This document shows positions 31,461 to 42,431 of a stretch of 64,000 bases of DNA, in pieces. The stretch spans positions 1-64,000 of the forward strand of contig VCJN01001809.1 of assembly GCA_006384855.1 (NCBI GenBank), read 5' to 3'. Below the pieces are notes generated by a model, which saw only the letters and a list, made by a program, of their open reading frames with translations, did no database searches and was not told where the DNA came from. This stretch comes from Tetraselmis striata (taxonomy: Eukaryota; Chlorophyta; Chlorodendrophyceae; Chlorodendrales; Chlorodendraceae). Position 1 is the first letter of the stretch. Each line of letters starts with the position of its first letter. Position numbers and translations under genes: made by a program.

Positions 31461-34193
31461 CTTTTTTTGAATCACAATCTCACACCAAAGTCGTGAAGGA
31501 GATCAAGAAGTTTGAACAACTCCAACTTAAAATGGACAAGATCGGCATCAAAGACAAGAAGAGCAGCGAGTTCGCAAATTTGCTCGACCTCTGCTCGCGC
31601 CCCCTTCGGTAAGTTGCCGTCATTGCAGAATTTAACTTTCCTACTTCTTTTAGTAATTCCGACTCGGTTGTTTTGCGGAGTGCCTTCTGAGCAGCCACTT
31701 GAGCAGCTTTCTGAAGCCTACCGGCACGTTTAGCTTGGGGTACGAGGATGGAAGGAAGCGAGAGGTAAACTCCAAGAGCTGGCCGCACACTACGAACGAG
31801 AACTTAATCGACTATGGAGTCTCAACCACTGTCGACCACTTTCCCCGAAGGAGCGCGGAGCAGTTTACGAAACCATTCGGAAGGCCATCAGTGCAATTCT
31901 CGACGACAAGAAGTACGGCTTCGGCAGAGACCGAGCTCACTTCGGAGTCGCCGTCATGAATGTAAGTTGCAACCTACCCCATTCACTCCCCATCCAATAA
32001 TATCATTCCTATTTGATTAAAGCCGTTTTGCGACACATGATGCTGGCTTTGGCCCCAAGCCACCCTGGCTTGATGAGCCGTCTCTTACGAAGCAGAGCGA
32101 CGGCGCCGATCTTCCAGTGGGACAAATGTACTTGGTGGTTGGTTTGCTCATCCAAGGCGAGTACTACGCGACCCCAAACCTCGGTGAGTTGGTACAGGAT
32201 ATCAAGGATGCCGGCGACGGTGACTTCACGACTGTTACGCACACCAACGCGGAGTGGCTGGCGAAGATCGAGACCTGGAGGTTTCGTGATCTCCTGCGTC
32301 GGGCGAGCATGAAGCTCATGAATACCATCGACACGGCCAAGGGCAGGAAGCCAATCGAACTGCTGACGCCAGACGAACCGGCCAGGGAGTGGGAGGAATA
32401 CCTCTCGGACCACATCATCGATCGCGATGTGTCAGCCAATTTGTCGGATGAGCAAGCGGCCGCTCGCCTTGACGCACTCACCAGGTTCCGAGCCAAGGTT
32501 GATGACCTCGGCCCAAGCGGCTTCCCAAAAAAGTTCCATGATTTGTTCAAAGGTTCTCATCGCTCTGGTCCTTTGATGGTCTTGATGACCCCTCGTCCTA
32601 AGAGATGGGGAGTCATGAACTCTGTCGACTGCCTCAACCCAACACCGGTTCGAGAGCACATCGCGGCCACCAACACCAGCATCAAAAGTAACGCGTTCCA
32701 TATCAAGAACCAGATGCCGGACTTGGTGATATCCTTCTTCACAGAGTTTGCTCTTCTGGCATGTGCTCCTCTGCTTCTCGCGAGTTCCGCTCCAGGTTTT
32801 TTGAGGAGCGGTGGATATCGATGAAGGTAAAATACCGATCCCGCAAATGATTTCTGAAATTTTTTCACGGTGTTAGCAACTCAACCGAATCGGTTTTTGA
32901 AACTTCAGGCCAAGAAATCTCCAGTGATGCCCAGGGGCGAAGGGGTCAACTCTAAAGATGATGAAGTCTTTTTGAGATTGGAGCTTTGCAAGACTTGCAT
33001 CGTGGAGGGCGACTTCAAGGCTCCCGCGACAAAAAATCGTTGCGGAAGCCATGTCGGAAGTTGGTGCCACCAAGGCCACGGTGTTCATCGCCGACGCGCT
33101 TTTCGGAGCTGGCTCGCACACTTGGGACTCGAAGGATGATGCGTGGGGCACGGACGACTTCAACGACGTGTTTGCTTTCGCCGGGCAAGATACCCTCCCC
33201 CCCCCCCCCAACCATGGTGCGTATATGATTGTGTTTTCATTTATCTCATTTCCAATTTTCCACGCGCAAGCAACTGAATATCCTGACCGGATCTTCTAAC
33301 GTCCACACTGCTCTCGATGGGTGCCATTTCTTCATTCACCTCTCGGACCAACAGCTTGGATCCGCAATCACAGCGGTTCAAAAACAAGCCGAGGAACTTG
33401 CCTATCACGTCATGACTTAGGCCAAAGATTGCGGGATGAGAATTGGCAGTTCTCTGCGTCACGATGCGGAGTACTATCTCTACGTCAGGAAGCCCCCGCC
33501 AAGCATCGTAGCTGGCAACATTTGCGCCTTTGATCCCCGACGGTGAGATTTGATTCGTGGAACGTAGCCGGCCTGTTTTAAGCATCACTCTGAGCCGGTT
33601 TTTGCCTTGCCAGGTTCTCCACGTCCATCATGCTCGGCCATTTCAAAGACTATGCCAAGTTGAAGGATGAGAATAGACAGACTGTGAACAAGTACCAAAA
33701 GCCCATTGCGCTCTTTTCCAAGCACCTCAAGATGGCGGCAACAGACGGGAAAACAATCGTCGACGTCACAGCCGGGACTGGGACAACCGCGGTGCGTGAG
33801 GGGTGCAACCCGGGTGAATGACATAACAATGCGGTAAAGCATAAAATTAACGCCTCGTGCGATTTGCCACGCCTACATGTCGCTGCGGCCTTTTGTGTGT
33901 TGTGGGACTGCTTTAGTCCGGACGACCACTCGTTCCCACACAAGAACTTGAAGACCGTCCTCATTGACAACAAGAAGACGCAAATCGCTGGGATGAAATC
34001 CAGGATGAAGTCATGGATCAAAGAGAAGAGATGGGACGAGACTCGGAGACTGCGTCTAGATGACTTCGAGAAGTGGCCATGTTTACCCCTTCCAATGACC
34101 GTGGAAGAGCAGCGGGAGGAGTTTTATAGCGGCGGAGAAGAGGAGACACAAGGCGGCAAGGCGCCGATGGGATTACTTGGTCGAAGATTCTGA
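31461..34193 (+). CDS. Amino-methyltransferase-like protein of the transposon
   Basis: Plus-strand exons: about 31,479-31,610 (VVKEIKKFEQLQLKMDKIG, donor gtaagt), about 31,730-31,959 (GKLQELAAHYERELNRLW, donor gtaagt), 32,022-32,824 (RFATHDAGFGPKPPW, MYLVVGLLIQGEYYATPNL), then methyltransferase pieces. These are FIADALFGAGSHTWDSKDDA near 33,090, RHDAEYYLYVRKPPP near 33,460, KYQKPIALFSKHL and TIVDVTAGTGTTA at 33,690-33,791, and VLIDNKKTQI near 33,960. A DPPF-like motif IV before a GxGTT motif I is the order of beta-class N4/N6 amino-methyltransferases. Motif IV reads DALF here, so activity is doubtful, and at least one stop interrupts the pieces. Confidence 0.55.
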
Positions 34194-34316
34194 CGATGAT
34201 GATGATGATGAGTAGTATACTTTTCCACAAAAAATAGCCTTCCCGAGCCGCTCGCATTTATGTCCCAGCTTGGACGGAGTTTCAGCCCCCGACGGCACAA
34301 ACTACTTGTTACCATT

Positions 34317-35789
34317 ATTGTTATGTACTCTACACTGCTGTACTTTGTACTGCGGGAGCCGACGAAGGAGCGAAGAGCTGGCGACCGAGGCGGACGAGAA
34401 CGAGTACAAGCCAAGCGAAGTACGAGTATGAGCATTGCGAGTGCGAGTACAAGTGAAGGCGAAGTACAGGGACGAGGACGACTAGGCGACAATCCGCGCG
34501 ACTACAAGGCGACTAGTAGTGCATGACAGTATTACGAGTACCCACATGGGGTGCGAGTAACCTGTATGTACCTGCGTACCAGCAGCGGCGATTGTCGTAC
34601 GCTATGGTGTCACCTGTTAGAGGATGATGATACCAAGCGTTAGATGGAGCGCTGCCTTAGGAGTGTCTTAGCAGTAGGTACTAGAACCTACTGGAACCAT
34701 CTAGAACGCTATAGCATTTGCTATAGCAATAGTAGATAAATATTACATCACTGTGCTGCGGACAGACGAAGGTGCTAGGAACCTGTCTGTAGTTAGTGAT
34801 GTGTTACTAAAATAGTGACGGGCCGCGGGTTAGGACCGCACACGTCGATTTTAGTATTAGTCTAGTAGTTAGACGCAGCACAGGTGGCGGAAATTAGATC
34901 GGTACATAGCGCACGGAATGACGGAAACCAACGATTATAAATAGGCTGGCAAAACCACCGCCGGGCCAGTCACCAGGTTACCGGCATTCCGGTACTGTAA
35001 GAATCCCTTTTCCCAAATCTCTGCTCATTATTCCTGGCCGTGTGGAATCACGATCCAATGGGCCCTAAGACTAAGCTCCGGCTTTAGGACTATCTATGGC
35101 CAGACGGCTATTCGGCCTAAGTCCTAAGGGGGCTGTGACACTTGGTTTCGGAGCGGTGACCGCCGGAGCACATGGTTCCGGATTCCACAAGAGAAGCGGC
35201 ATAGCGACGAGAGCGAGAGGCGAGATAGGGACAGAAGAAGACTTCAGATGTCAAGGATCCTATGGCGGGGACGCCCACCGAGGATGCGCATCGGCTTTGA
35301 TAGATGGAGTCAAGTTCGACGTGGCGAGAACGACGTAGCGACGCTGAGGAGGAGGCGACAACGAGCGAGCGAAATTATGAACTGGCGAAGGGACGAAGAT
35401 TGCGAGTACCAAAGAGCAGCCGAACGTTCGATCCGAGATGTGTAACGATGACGCTGCAAGCTGCGAAGCCATGATGGCGGAGCAACGTGCGACTCGCGAC
35501 CCCAGCTACAGTTCCGACGACGCGAGTTGGCGATGGCGCGACATCAACCAGAACCGACATGTATCAGCCGTTATCGGCACAGTAGCGACTACTGGTAACG
35601 AGCTGGTATAGCGAACGAGAAGAACCGCAGATTTTTTTTTCTGCGATGAAGAATGAACATGCCACACGAAATCGAACTCAGAAGAAGAAGAAGACAGAAC
35701 AGCTGTGGTTACCGGTACAACCATGAGGTGCTGGTACGATTAATTTCGTACGCAAGTACAAAGTACAGCAGTGTAGAGTACATAACAAT
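34317..35789. mobile_element. Nested inverted-repeat unit inside the transposon
   Basis: A 35-bp perfect inverted repeat (34,317-34,351 and 35,755-35,789, beginning attgttatgtactctacact) encloses 1,473 bp. The interior has no recognised protein, only AG-rich open frames. The tgtccc(a/t)gcttggacgga word just outside the left arm (34,261) recurs outside the right arm (35,815). It could be a small non-autonomous element or a rearranged part of the host transposon. Confidence 0.5.
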
Positions 35790-35943
35790 TATAGCGCTTC
35801 CTACACTCTTGATTTGTCCCTGCTTGGACGGACTTGTTTTCCCGACTTAGCACAAATGAACCAACCGGCCTTTCTGTTAGCTATCAATCCAACTGCTGAC
35901 CCCAAACCCTAATTTAGACCTACCCTCAATGCACCGCGTGACT

Positions 35944-35959
35944 CGGTGCAAAATAGGTT
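35944..35959 (-). repeat. Right terminal inverted repeat
   Basis: CGGTGCAAAATAGGTT, the reverse complement of 28,065-28,080. Inward there is a second ggtgca/tgcacc word and accctaa. Confidence 0.8.
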
Positions 35960-36060
35960 GAACTACTATTGGAGGCGTTCGTAACGCCAGTGCCCATTTC
36001 AGATCCTGCGGGGGGGGGGGGGGGGGAGGGGGGCGCCTCGGCTGCTGGGTTCAAGTAGAT
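35960..36060. repeat. Poly-G run and spacer
   Basis: A poly-G run with one A at about 36,011-36,033 lies between the right end of the transposon and the ORF cluster. Confidence 0.8.
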
Positions 36061-36620
36061 CTAGGCACGGGTCGCGTCGGGTACGCACGAGATAAAATAC
36101 AGCGTGACGACACCCTCATCGGACACTTGAAAACCTGCCTCAAGCATGTGCTTCTTCCCGGCTTCGTCGTACTGCTTTCGAGCAGCGCAGTTGTTCAGTA
36201 TGTCCGCGAAAGCATACGAACGCGTCCTCGCCATGGGGTTGCTTTGAGGGGACGCGGATATGGTTATTGGTCGCCTCGCCGCCGCAGAACACTGCACGCC
36301 GCACGTCCTCAACGATGCGGCCCGTGCTGCACAAAGCACCGAGTGGTCTGGTCATGCCTCCATGCCTCACAGCTTTGCCGTAGGGGGTGCCCGGAATTAG
36401 CCTGGCGTGGGTGGCCATGATGGAGGGTGCTGGGAGACGAGCAACTACGGTACTGCCTGGCGGATGTGCGAGTGTGCGCCAGGCTGGCGCATCTGTTGCT
36501 TTCAAAAAACTAAGTCCGGCGCCGCGCTGGGGCGACTTCTCATCGCGCTCCGTTGTTATATCTAGCGGCACTCCGGCTTGTTGCGTAGCCATAGCGTAAT
36601 GTCTTGTAGTATGGCGACCG
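36061..36620 (-). CDS. Unknown small ORFs, left arm of divergent cluster
   Basis: Minus strand. One open frame begins at the ATG near 36,592 (MATQQAGVPLDITTERDEK) and runs about 150 residues. A second, overlapping frame encodes MARTRSYAFADILNNCAARK through LYFISCVPDATRA and stops at 36,061. I recognise neither. The tight overlap and the divergent partner at 36,970 give a compact, virus-like or small-element layout. Confidence 0.35.
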
Positions 36621-36969
36621 TATTTAGCGTGAACATGAGGACACATTCGACGCACATTTTCTATAGAATCTTAATTCGGCCGTAGGTAATCCTTAACGGG
36701 GAATGGGTCGCAAATATAATCTAGCGTGCTCCGCTTTTAATTCGACACTACGCGTCTGCACAAAGCCCAAACAACGAGACAAGGGGTTGACTACGGCAGG
36801 GCTGCCAACGGCTTAGTGCCGCATAGGCCGGTCGGCACACAATGCAACAAAGTTGTCGGCTTCTCCCAGCTACCGAACCCAAACTTAGCTGTACTCCACC
36901 CGCCAGCATCCACCCGCCACCGGCACCCATCGTTACCCACCATATCCACGGTTCCTCGTTTCGCCCAGT

Positions 36970-37640
36970 ATGGCCAAGCGTCACCGGGCGCACGAAGCGT
37001 ACGACGGCGTCCCTACGGAGTTCAGCCGTTCCCTCACCCAGCATTTGATCGTGAGGGGGTGCATCCATCTCGAGCCGGGGTGGGTTCCAACCCGCAGGAC
37101 CGACACCAACATGTATGCCTCCCTCGATAAGGAACAAACATGGCCGGGCATCCTCGCCGTTGGAGCAGAGGGTCTCCGGGGCTAGAAATTCTTCCTCATA
37201 GACACGCCGGAGGATACCCGATATGATAGAGGCATGTTAAGCGAAGTCGACCGGACATGGTTAGCTGCGGCGCGGGCTCAGCTGTACCGCGCCCTGGAGG
37301 TGTGGATCGAGAAGGGCCAACAAGGGAACCCAAAGCTGCGGGAAGCCTTCGTCGACCGGTTCAAGCTGTTCACGGCAATGGCGCTTGCGGCTACGGCCAT
37401 GCTATTCCGCTCCATGCACTTGACCCATCCCCGTGACACGTTGATCAATATGCGAAGACTGATAGAGGCTGCCAAGAATTAAGAAGCCGACATGGCGGGT
37501 GGCATCGTCCCCGATTACCCGCACCCAGCAAGTGCACTTGAAGCACTCACGGTAGGCTTTCTGCCGTACCCCAACATCCCGTGGGTCGTGGACGAGGGCA
37601 CCGGGCCAGCGGCCGCCGTAATGACCCCCATCATGTGATG
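36970..37640 (+). CDS. Unknown small ORFs, right arm of divergent cluster
   Basis: Plus strand. One frame from the ATG at 36,970 (MAKRHRAHEAYDGVPTEFSR) continues in register to DTLINMRRLIEAAKN at 37,482, with an apparent interruption near the middle. Eight bases after that stop a new ATG opens a 49-codon frame (MAGGIVPDYPHPASALEALT). A hydrophobic stretch (FTAMALAATAMLF) occurs in the second half. No family is recognised. The close packing resembles small DNA viruses or mobile elements. Confidence 0.35.
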
Positions 37641-38241
37641 GGCAGATATAGATACCGGCAGCCATGATGTTGTTCTATACATGTCGACTCACAAAATTTT
37701 GCAGTGAGACCAGCTCATGAGATGCTCCGCCCCCTCGGGAGAGTAGACTGCGGACAGATGAGGCATAGTTGGGCCACCAATTAAAGTGCTTAAAGTTACA
37801 GATGAGGCATAGTTGCCCGTAGCCAGTAAAGTAGCAAGTAGCAGTACGCAAAAGTGTTGTATTTTTATCATTGTGTAATAGTCTGACAAGCCTTATCCCT
37901 ATGACTATACCAATTGTGTCACCTCCCTTAGCAGTCCCTCGTACCCAACAGACTGCGAGCATGGGCTGTAAAACCCGCCGTCGATCCAAATGGCCAAGGG
38001 GGCTAGGTTTTGGGCGGTGGGCGCTGGGTGCGCAGGCGATCGGCGCCGGCGGGGCGCTGCGCGGAATTACTGGGCAGCATAACTTTGATCGATTACATTT
38101 ACTAGCTATACGGAAATTCAGCTAGTAGTGCAGGGTCATTGTGTTATATGTGCACCACACATACTGCCCCACATCATCATGTGAGGACATGCCAAACCGG
38201 GATAAGTGGTCTGTCACTATGTCCGGATCAGCATAGAAGCA
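37641..38241. other. Intergenic stretch
   Basis: It contains two copies of a short word (gatgaggcatagttg, 37,757 and 37,801). Nothing else is recognised. Confidence 0.5.
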
Positions 38242-38490
38242 TCACGGTTTCTCCTCGATGTGCTTCGGCGCGACAGGGAAGGCACCATGCCCCTTGCTGC
38301 GATTGATCGGCCGAAAGGGCGCATTGCTCTGCCACACACCAGTGCCTAGGAGGGACCCTATCACCATGCGCTCAGCTGTGTGTAGTCGGCACACAGCGAG
38401 GGTGAGGTCCGGCACCGAAGGGCTGATGTGGGTCACCTCCAAGAAGTACAACACTTTCCCAACATACACGTGGTTGTCATGCTGCTCCAC
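38242..38490 (-). pseudogene. Transposon protein fragment (minus)
   Basis: The open frame HDNHVYVGKVLYFLEVTH through LAVCRLHTAERMV resembles the C-terminal region of large algal transposon proteins, as I remember them. It faces away from the plus-strand transposase remnants that follow, which suggests rearrangement. Confidence 0.35.
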
Positions 38491-38729
38491 CTCGGCACGC
38501 CCGTCTCGCAGTATGGGATGCTTTCCGTATTACTACGCTAGATGATGCTGATCATACATGGGCGGCTTCGGGTGCGGGCTAGTACTACTTCGGAGTCTGT
38601 CGTTCAGACGGCCCTTACTACGACAGCTATACATACGGCGTGCACATGGTGGTGATGGACGCAGCGCGGGGAAATGAGACTGCCGACGATGACTATAGGA
38701 ACCCGGCATTGCCTACTGCGGGGATGCCC

Positions 38730-38822
38730 ACTTGCAGCTGTCCATCGCAGACATTATGTATCTGACATGTATCATATATTATGTATCTGACATGTATCAG
38801 ATATTATGTACCAGATATTATG
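38730..38822. repeat. Short tandem repeat
   Basis: Three or so copies of tatctgacatgtatcagata with variants (tattatgtacc). Confidence 0.85.
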
Positions 38823-38839
38823 TATATGCGCGGCGCAGG

Positions 38840-40165
38840 GCGCATTGTGCAGACGATAGCCGGCACTCCACACATGTCTCCATTTGTGCGTTGGCTGCTG
38901 TATATAAGCTATGTTGACTTCTGGCCGCTGCCGATAGCACGTGCACTATTGCGGGGGGTAGTCAATGACTTTTGGGAGTATGTCGGCACCCTGAAAGTTA
39001 GTGATTTTTTACATCGGTTTTGCTTCCCGCCTTCGTATTTTCCTGCCGCAAGGGGCATTGCTGATATGTGTGCGCCCTCACAAGATATGCGGCCCAAGAT
39101 GATGAAGATGGACAGGCGGATGGCGGATGGATGACTAGTGACTTTGGCAGGCCAGTCCGGCCGATGTTGCCGTCAGCCGGCACTAGCGGTGTGGTGTGTG
39201 CGAACTGGACATGCGAGGACTTCATGCACTTCTTGCACTTCGCGGAGACTGTGGCAGTGATGGTCCTTGGGTGAGGGCCCCTCGCTGCTTTTGCTAGGAG
39301 TAACACAGCCCAACTCCGTTGTAATAGGGGTTGTCTGCTGAGTACGTGACATGTGCGGCAATTCCTGCAGGGATGTGTTTGACAGCGCAGAGCATCATAA
39401 CCTGGCAGTCATGTGGCATGTGTTGCAAGGAGCAATCATCCACTACCTGAGGGACTGCGAGGAGTGTGACGCTCCTGCTGACAATGAGGAGCGCCAGTGT
39501 GTCAACGAGTACATCAAAAAGCAGCGGAAGGAAAGCTTCAATTGCTTGCTGACCTATGCGCAGATGTGCATCATGCATTTGCATGATGAGATGATGAAAC
39601 GGAACCTGCACAATCTGGTCTGCCGAGTCGGAGCCCATGAGGCGGCCAAGGGCGGCACTTGGGCATGCGAATTAGAGCTCTTCATGGAGCGTACCGCGCG
39701 CGCGCCCCTCTTGCCCTCATACGCACTGTGTCTGGGCTGCTGTCATATGAATACATTCCCTATATATGTCATATGCATATGCGGGACATGAAGTGCGTGG
39801 CCAGAGGTAGTTGCACCACTGACACGGAGCGGGCATACATGCGGCAGCTCGTACTGGAGGCACGCGTCAAGTTCCTGCGTGCATGCAAAGACTCATACTT
39901 CCCTAGCATGCCTTTGTGGCGGCCATGCTTTGTGAGACAGTGGGAGGCCGCTGTCGCAGACGATGCGGTGGATATGTTTGAGGGCGCGGGACCGGGCTGC
40001 ATGGGCGCCGCCGTGCAGCAAGGCACCTCAGCCGCCCCCGCCACCTTGACGGCCCGCGTAGTGGCGCTGGATACGTACTGTCAAGGAGCTGGCAAGCTGG
40101 AGCATGAGCCGGCCTGGAAGCGCGAATATGAAACAAGGGGGCTCAACCCCCATGAAATCAAGTGA
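38840..40165 (+). pseudogene. Transposase-like remnants (DUF4218-like order)
   Basis: Plus-strand pieces: VDFWPLPIARALLRGVVNDF (38,910), a stretch ending SQDMRPKMMKMDRRMADG, WTCEDFMHFLHFAETVAVM (39,210), then a long frame from 39,351 (VMWHVLQGAIIHYLRDCEEC, HNLVCRVGAHEAAKGG) that shifts frame once near 39,700 in a cg-rich run and continues to LDTYCQGAGKLEHEPAWK before the stop at 40,165. The blocks resemble the late part of CACTA/Tnp2-type transposases with a DUF4218-like domain, but I hold this loosely. It is decayed. Confidence 0.4.
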
Positions 40166-40786
40166 CCCCCCCCCCCCCCCCACCCCCGGGGGCCATGCCG
40201 CCCTATGTCCCCCATATATAGTTGGAATCGTTACGCATGTCATAGGTCAGAATCTTAATTCAGCATGTTCCGGGTAAATATATACTCAACTTCCTACTAC
40301 CATGTGAGCCGCCTATTTACTGCATACCCTGCTGCGCGTTGCTACCCTGCGGCGCGCAGGCGCCCCGCTTCTCCGGCCGCGGCGCGATAGCGCCCCGCTG
40401 CCGCCCCGGCCTCGTCGCCATGGCGCCCCGCTGCCCCGGCCGCGGCGCCCTAGCGCCCCACCGCCCCGGCCGCGCTAGCAAAGGAAATGCGGTTTGTGAA
40501 ATCGAGCTCGGTCCTTAATCGACGGACAAGAGTCGAATTCACTCTTATCTGCGGTCGAAGATGCTTTATTTTGATTGTTGATTCTGATTAACGAGTTATT
40601 TGTTGGCTGCACTACTACCCCTCTGGTACAACCTGTATCACCAATGCAAGATAAGGGAGGGGACATCATTCATGGCTACCTGTGTACCGTACACCAAAAT
40701 ACAAGGACGTCATCGCAACTATTGGATGACTGCTCTCCGAGTTGACGGGAGCGGGCGCTATCGATATTTAACACGTCGCACGCGCG
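40166..40786. other. GC-rich minisatellite and spacer
   Basis: Poly-C at 40,165-40,185. From about 40,330 to 40,480 there are imperfect tandem units of the type gcgccccgctgccccggcc. Nothing coding is recognised. Confidence 0.6.
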
Positions 40787-41098
40787 CTACTGCCGAGCCG
40801 CCGCCTCATACGTCGCCTGCCGGCGACTGCCATTCAAGAGCTTCAACTCCTCCTTTAGCACGGAGATCTCGAACTCCTGGCTTTGAGCCAGGATCTGAGA
40901 CTCCTTGAGGTGCTCATAGGGAATCGCGGCCCGCTCAACCTCGGCTTGTTGGCTGTTCTCCAGCGACGACTTGCGGGCGGCGATACATGTCGGCGCCGAG
41001 TTCCGATCAGTGGCCGCACGCGAGACCGTCGCACGGGTAAACTTGTTCCCGCGCCGGTGTTGGCGATGCGCAGCCGCCTGCGCATTGTCGGCGCTCAT
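40787..41098 (-). CDS. Small coiled-coil protein, unknown
   Basis: An intact 103-codon frame with ATG start (MSADNAQAAAHRQHRRGNKF). The N-terminal half is basic; the C-terminal half is a predicted coiled coil (SQEFEISVLKEELKLLNG). It lies 1.3 kb downstream of, and on the same strand as, the 222-codon frame at 42,432-43,100. They could be two genes of one element. No family is recognised. Confidence 0.35.
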   Translation of the reverse strand: MSADNAQAAAHRQHRRGNKFTRATVSRAATDRNSAPTCIAARKSSLENSQQAEVERAAIPYEHLKESQILAQSQEFEISVLKEELKLLNGSRRQATYEAAARQ

Positions 41099-41559
41099 GG
41101 TGGCCGAGCAAGCGGGTCGGTGCTGGCGACGCGAGCTGATATGTGAGGAACGATTCGTGCTCTACTGCTGTATGGCGCCGCGTAGCTAATGTAAAATATC
41201 GCGCGAAGCCCATTTCAAATATTCATAATTTACTGCTGGCGCTCAACCCACCACATGCTGCAGATTTGGCGTACTGATGCATGCGATGGCTCAGCAGACA
41301 CATATTAGGGTGCTTGCGAGTATGAAACTATTATTCCAATGGTACTTTTGATTTTTTGGGTATGGTAGGGACGTACCGCGATAGGTCCTTAAATGTTCGA
41401 AAAACCGGCCCAGCCCTGATCGCTGTGTCCACACCCTCATTGGCAAAACCACACTCGATTGCATGTTTATTGAAATCGTATCCTCACCTGGGCGGCACCC
41501 GCCATGTCAGATGTCCAGTATCATGTTACTGCTTAGGATTACTACCGGCGGTAATTTTG
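41099..41559. other. Intergenic stretch
   Basis: Nothing recognised. Confidence 0.5.
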
Positions 41560-41616
41560 ACACACACACACACACACACGTATATATATATATATATATA
41601 CATGTGTGTGTGTGTA

Positions 41617-41667
<51 letters not shown>
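41560..41667. repeat. Compound (CA)n(TA)n(TG)n microsatellite
   Basis: An acac run, then tata, then two tgtg runs. The (CA) and (TG) arms can pair around the TA core to form a hairpin. Confidence 0.97.
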
Positions 41668-41668
<1 letters not shown>

Positions 41669-42431
41669 ACAGCGGCTTCGCCGCTTTGAGAAAAGGAGGC
41701 TGTGCCCTTATCCCTTTATACGGTTCACCTGTACCAACTTAGACGAGTCGTTGTACCACAATGTATTTATTTCTGTCCAAAATATACCCGTACCTATCCC
41801 ACAGCCCAGTGCGATTGTCACTATTGTTCTTACGAAATATACTAGAAGTAATAATTGGGCCATTCACAATTCATGTCATGTTTTAGGACTGCCCCCCCCC
41901 CCCCCCCTCCGATTTGCCCCCCATGCGGATGTTTTGTAGCTGACCAATGTCATGTGAAAAGCAGTACCAGTATCAGCACTACCAAGGGGAAATTCGTACA
42001 ACTATCTCTATATTGTGCAACATCAGGATCCTGTGCATGCGGTTGTGCATGTACACCAATGGGAGCAACATTACAAGGTTAAGAACACAACATTACAATT
42101 GTATTTCACGAGATATCACATCTAGCTGCTGGCACGAGGTGGTTGTTGGCTGGGCGCTGAACGGCTCGGCGGTGCTTGACGGCTGGGTGCTGAATGGCTA
42201 GCTGCTATTGCACCGCGCTTTCCCTGATGCTCCAGCTCATACGACTTCTCTTTGTCATTTTGCTTACATCTCCTGACTGTGGTACGAGCAAGCGAGAGCA
42301 TGCGCAATGAGTCAAGGAAAGGCGCATGAATACAAACATGAGGAACGAGAGGCGCACAAGCAATAAACCGTAGGCATGCATGCATGCATGCATGCATGCA
42401 AGGCAGCACGTTCGGGGCCATTTATACTGCA
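41668..42431. other. Intergenic stretch with poly-C and (CATG)n
   Basis: Poly-C at about 41,891-41,910. A self-complementary catg tandem (about seven units) lies at 42,374-42,401. No gene is supported. Confidence 0.6.

Larger units (their letters stand above)
28065..35959. mobile_element. 7.9-kb DNA transposon with DUF7869-type and methyltransferase-like genes
   Basis: Bounded by inverted ends: AACCTATTTTGCACCG at 28,065-28,080 and its complement at 35,944-35,959. Both are followed inward by further ggtgca words and an agggtttg word. Inside lie a minus-strand gene with a DUF7869 RNase H-like transposase core, a divergent plus-strand gene with amino-methyltransferase motifs, and a repeat array between them. 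A nested inverted-repeat unit sits at 34,317-35,789. Flanks (ataattt / gaactac) give no clear target-site duplication. Several coding interruptions suggest it is no longer active. Confidence 0.65.

Noticed and set aside
34520-34545. CAGTATTAC, similar to the CRESS-virus origin nonanucleotide
   Set aside because: No stem flanks it, and it lies 9 kb from the CRESS fossil, inside the DNA transposon. Expected by chance in AT-rich DNA.
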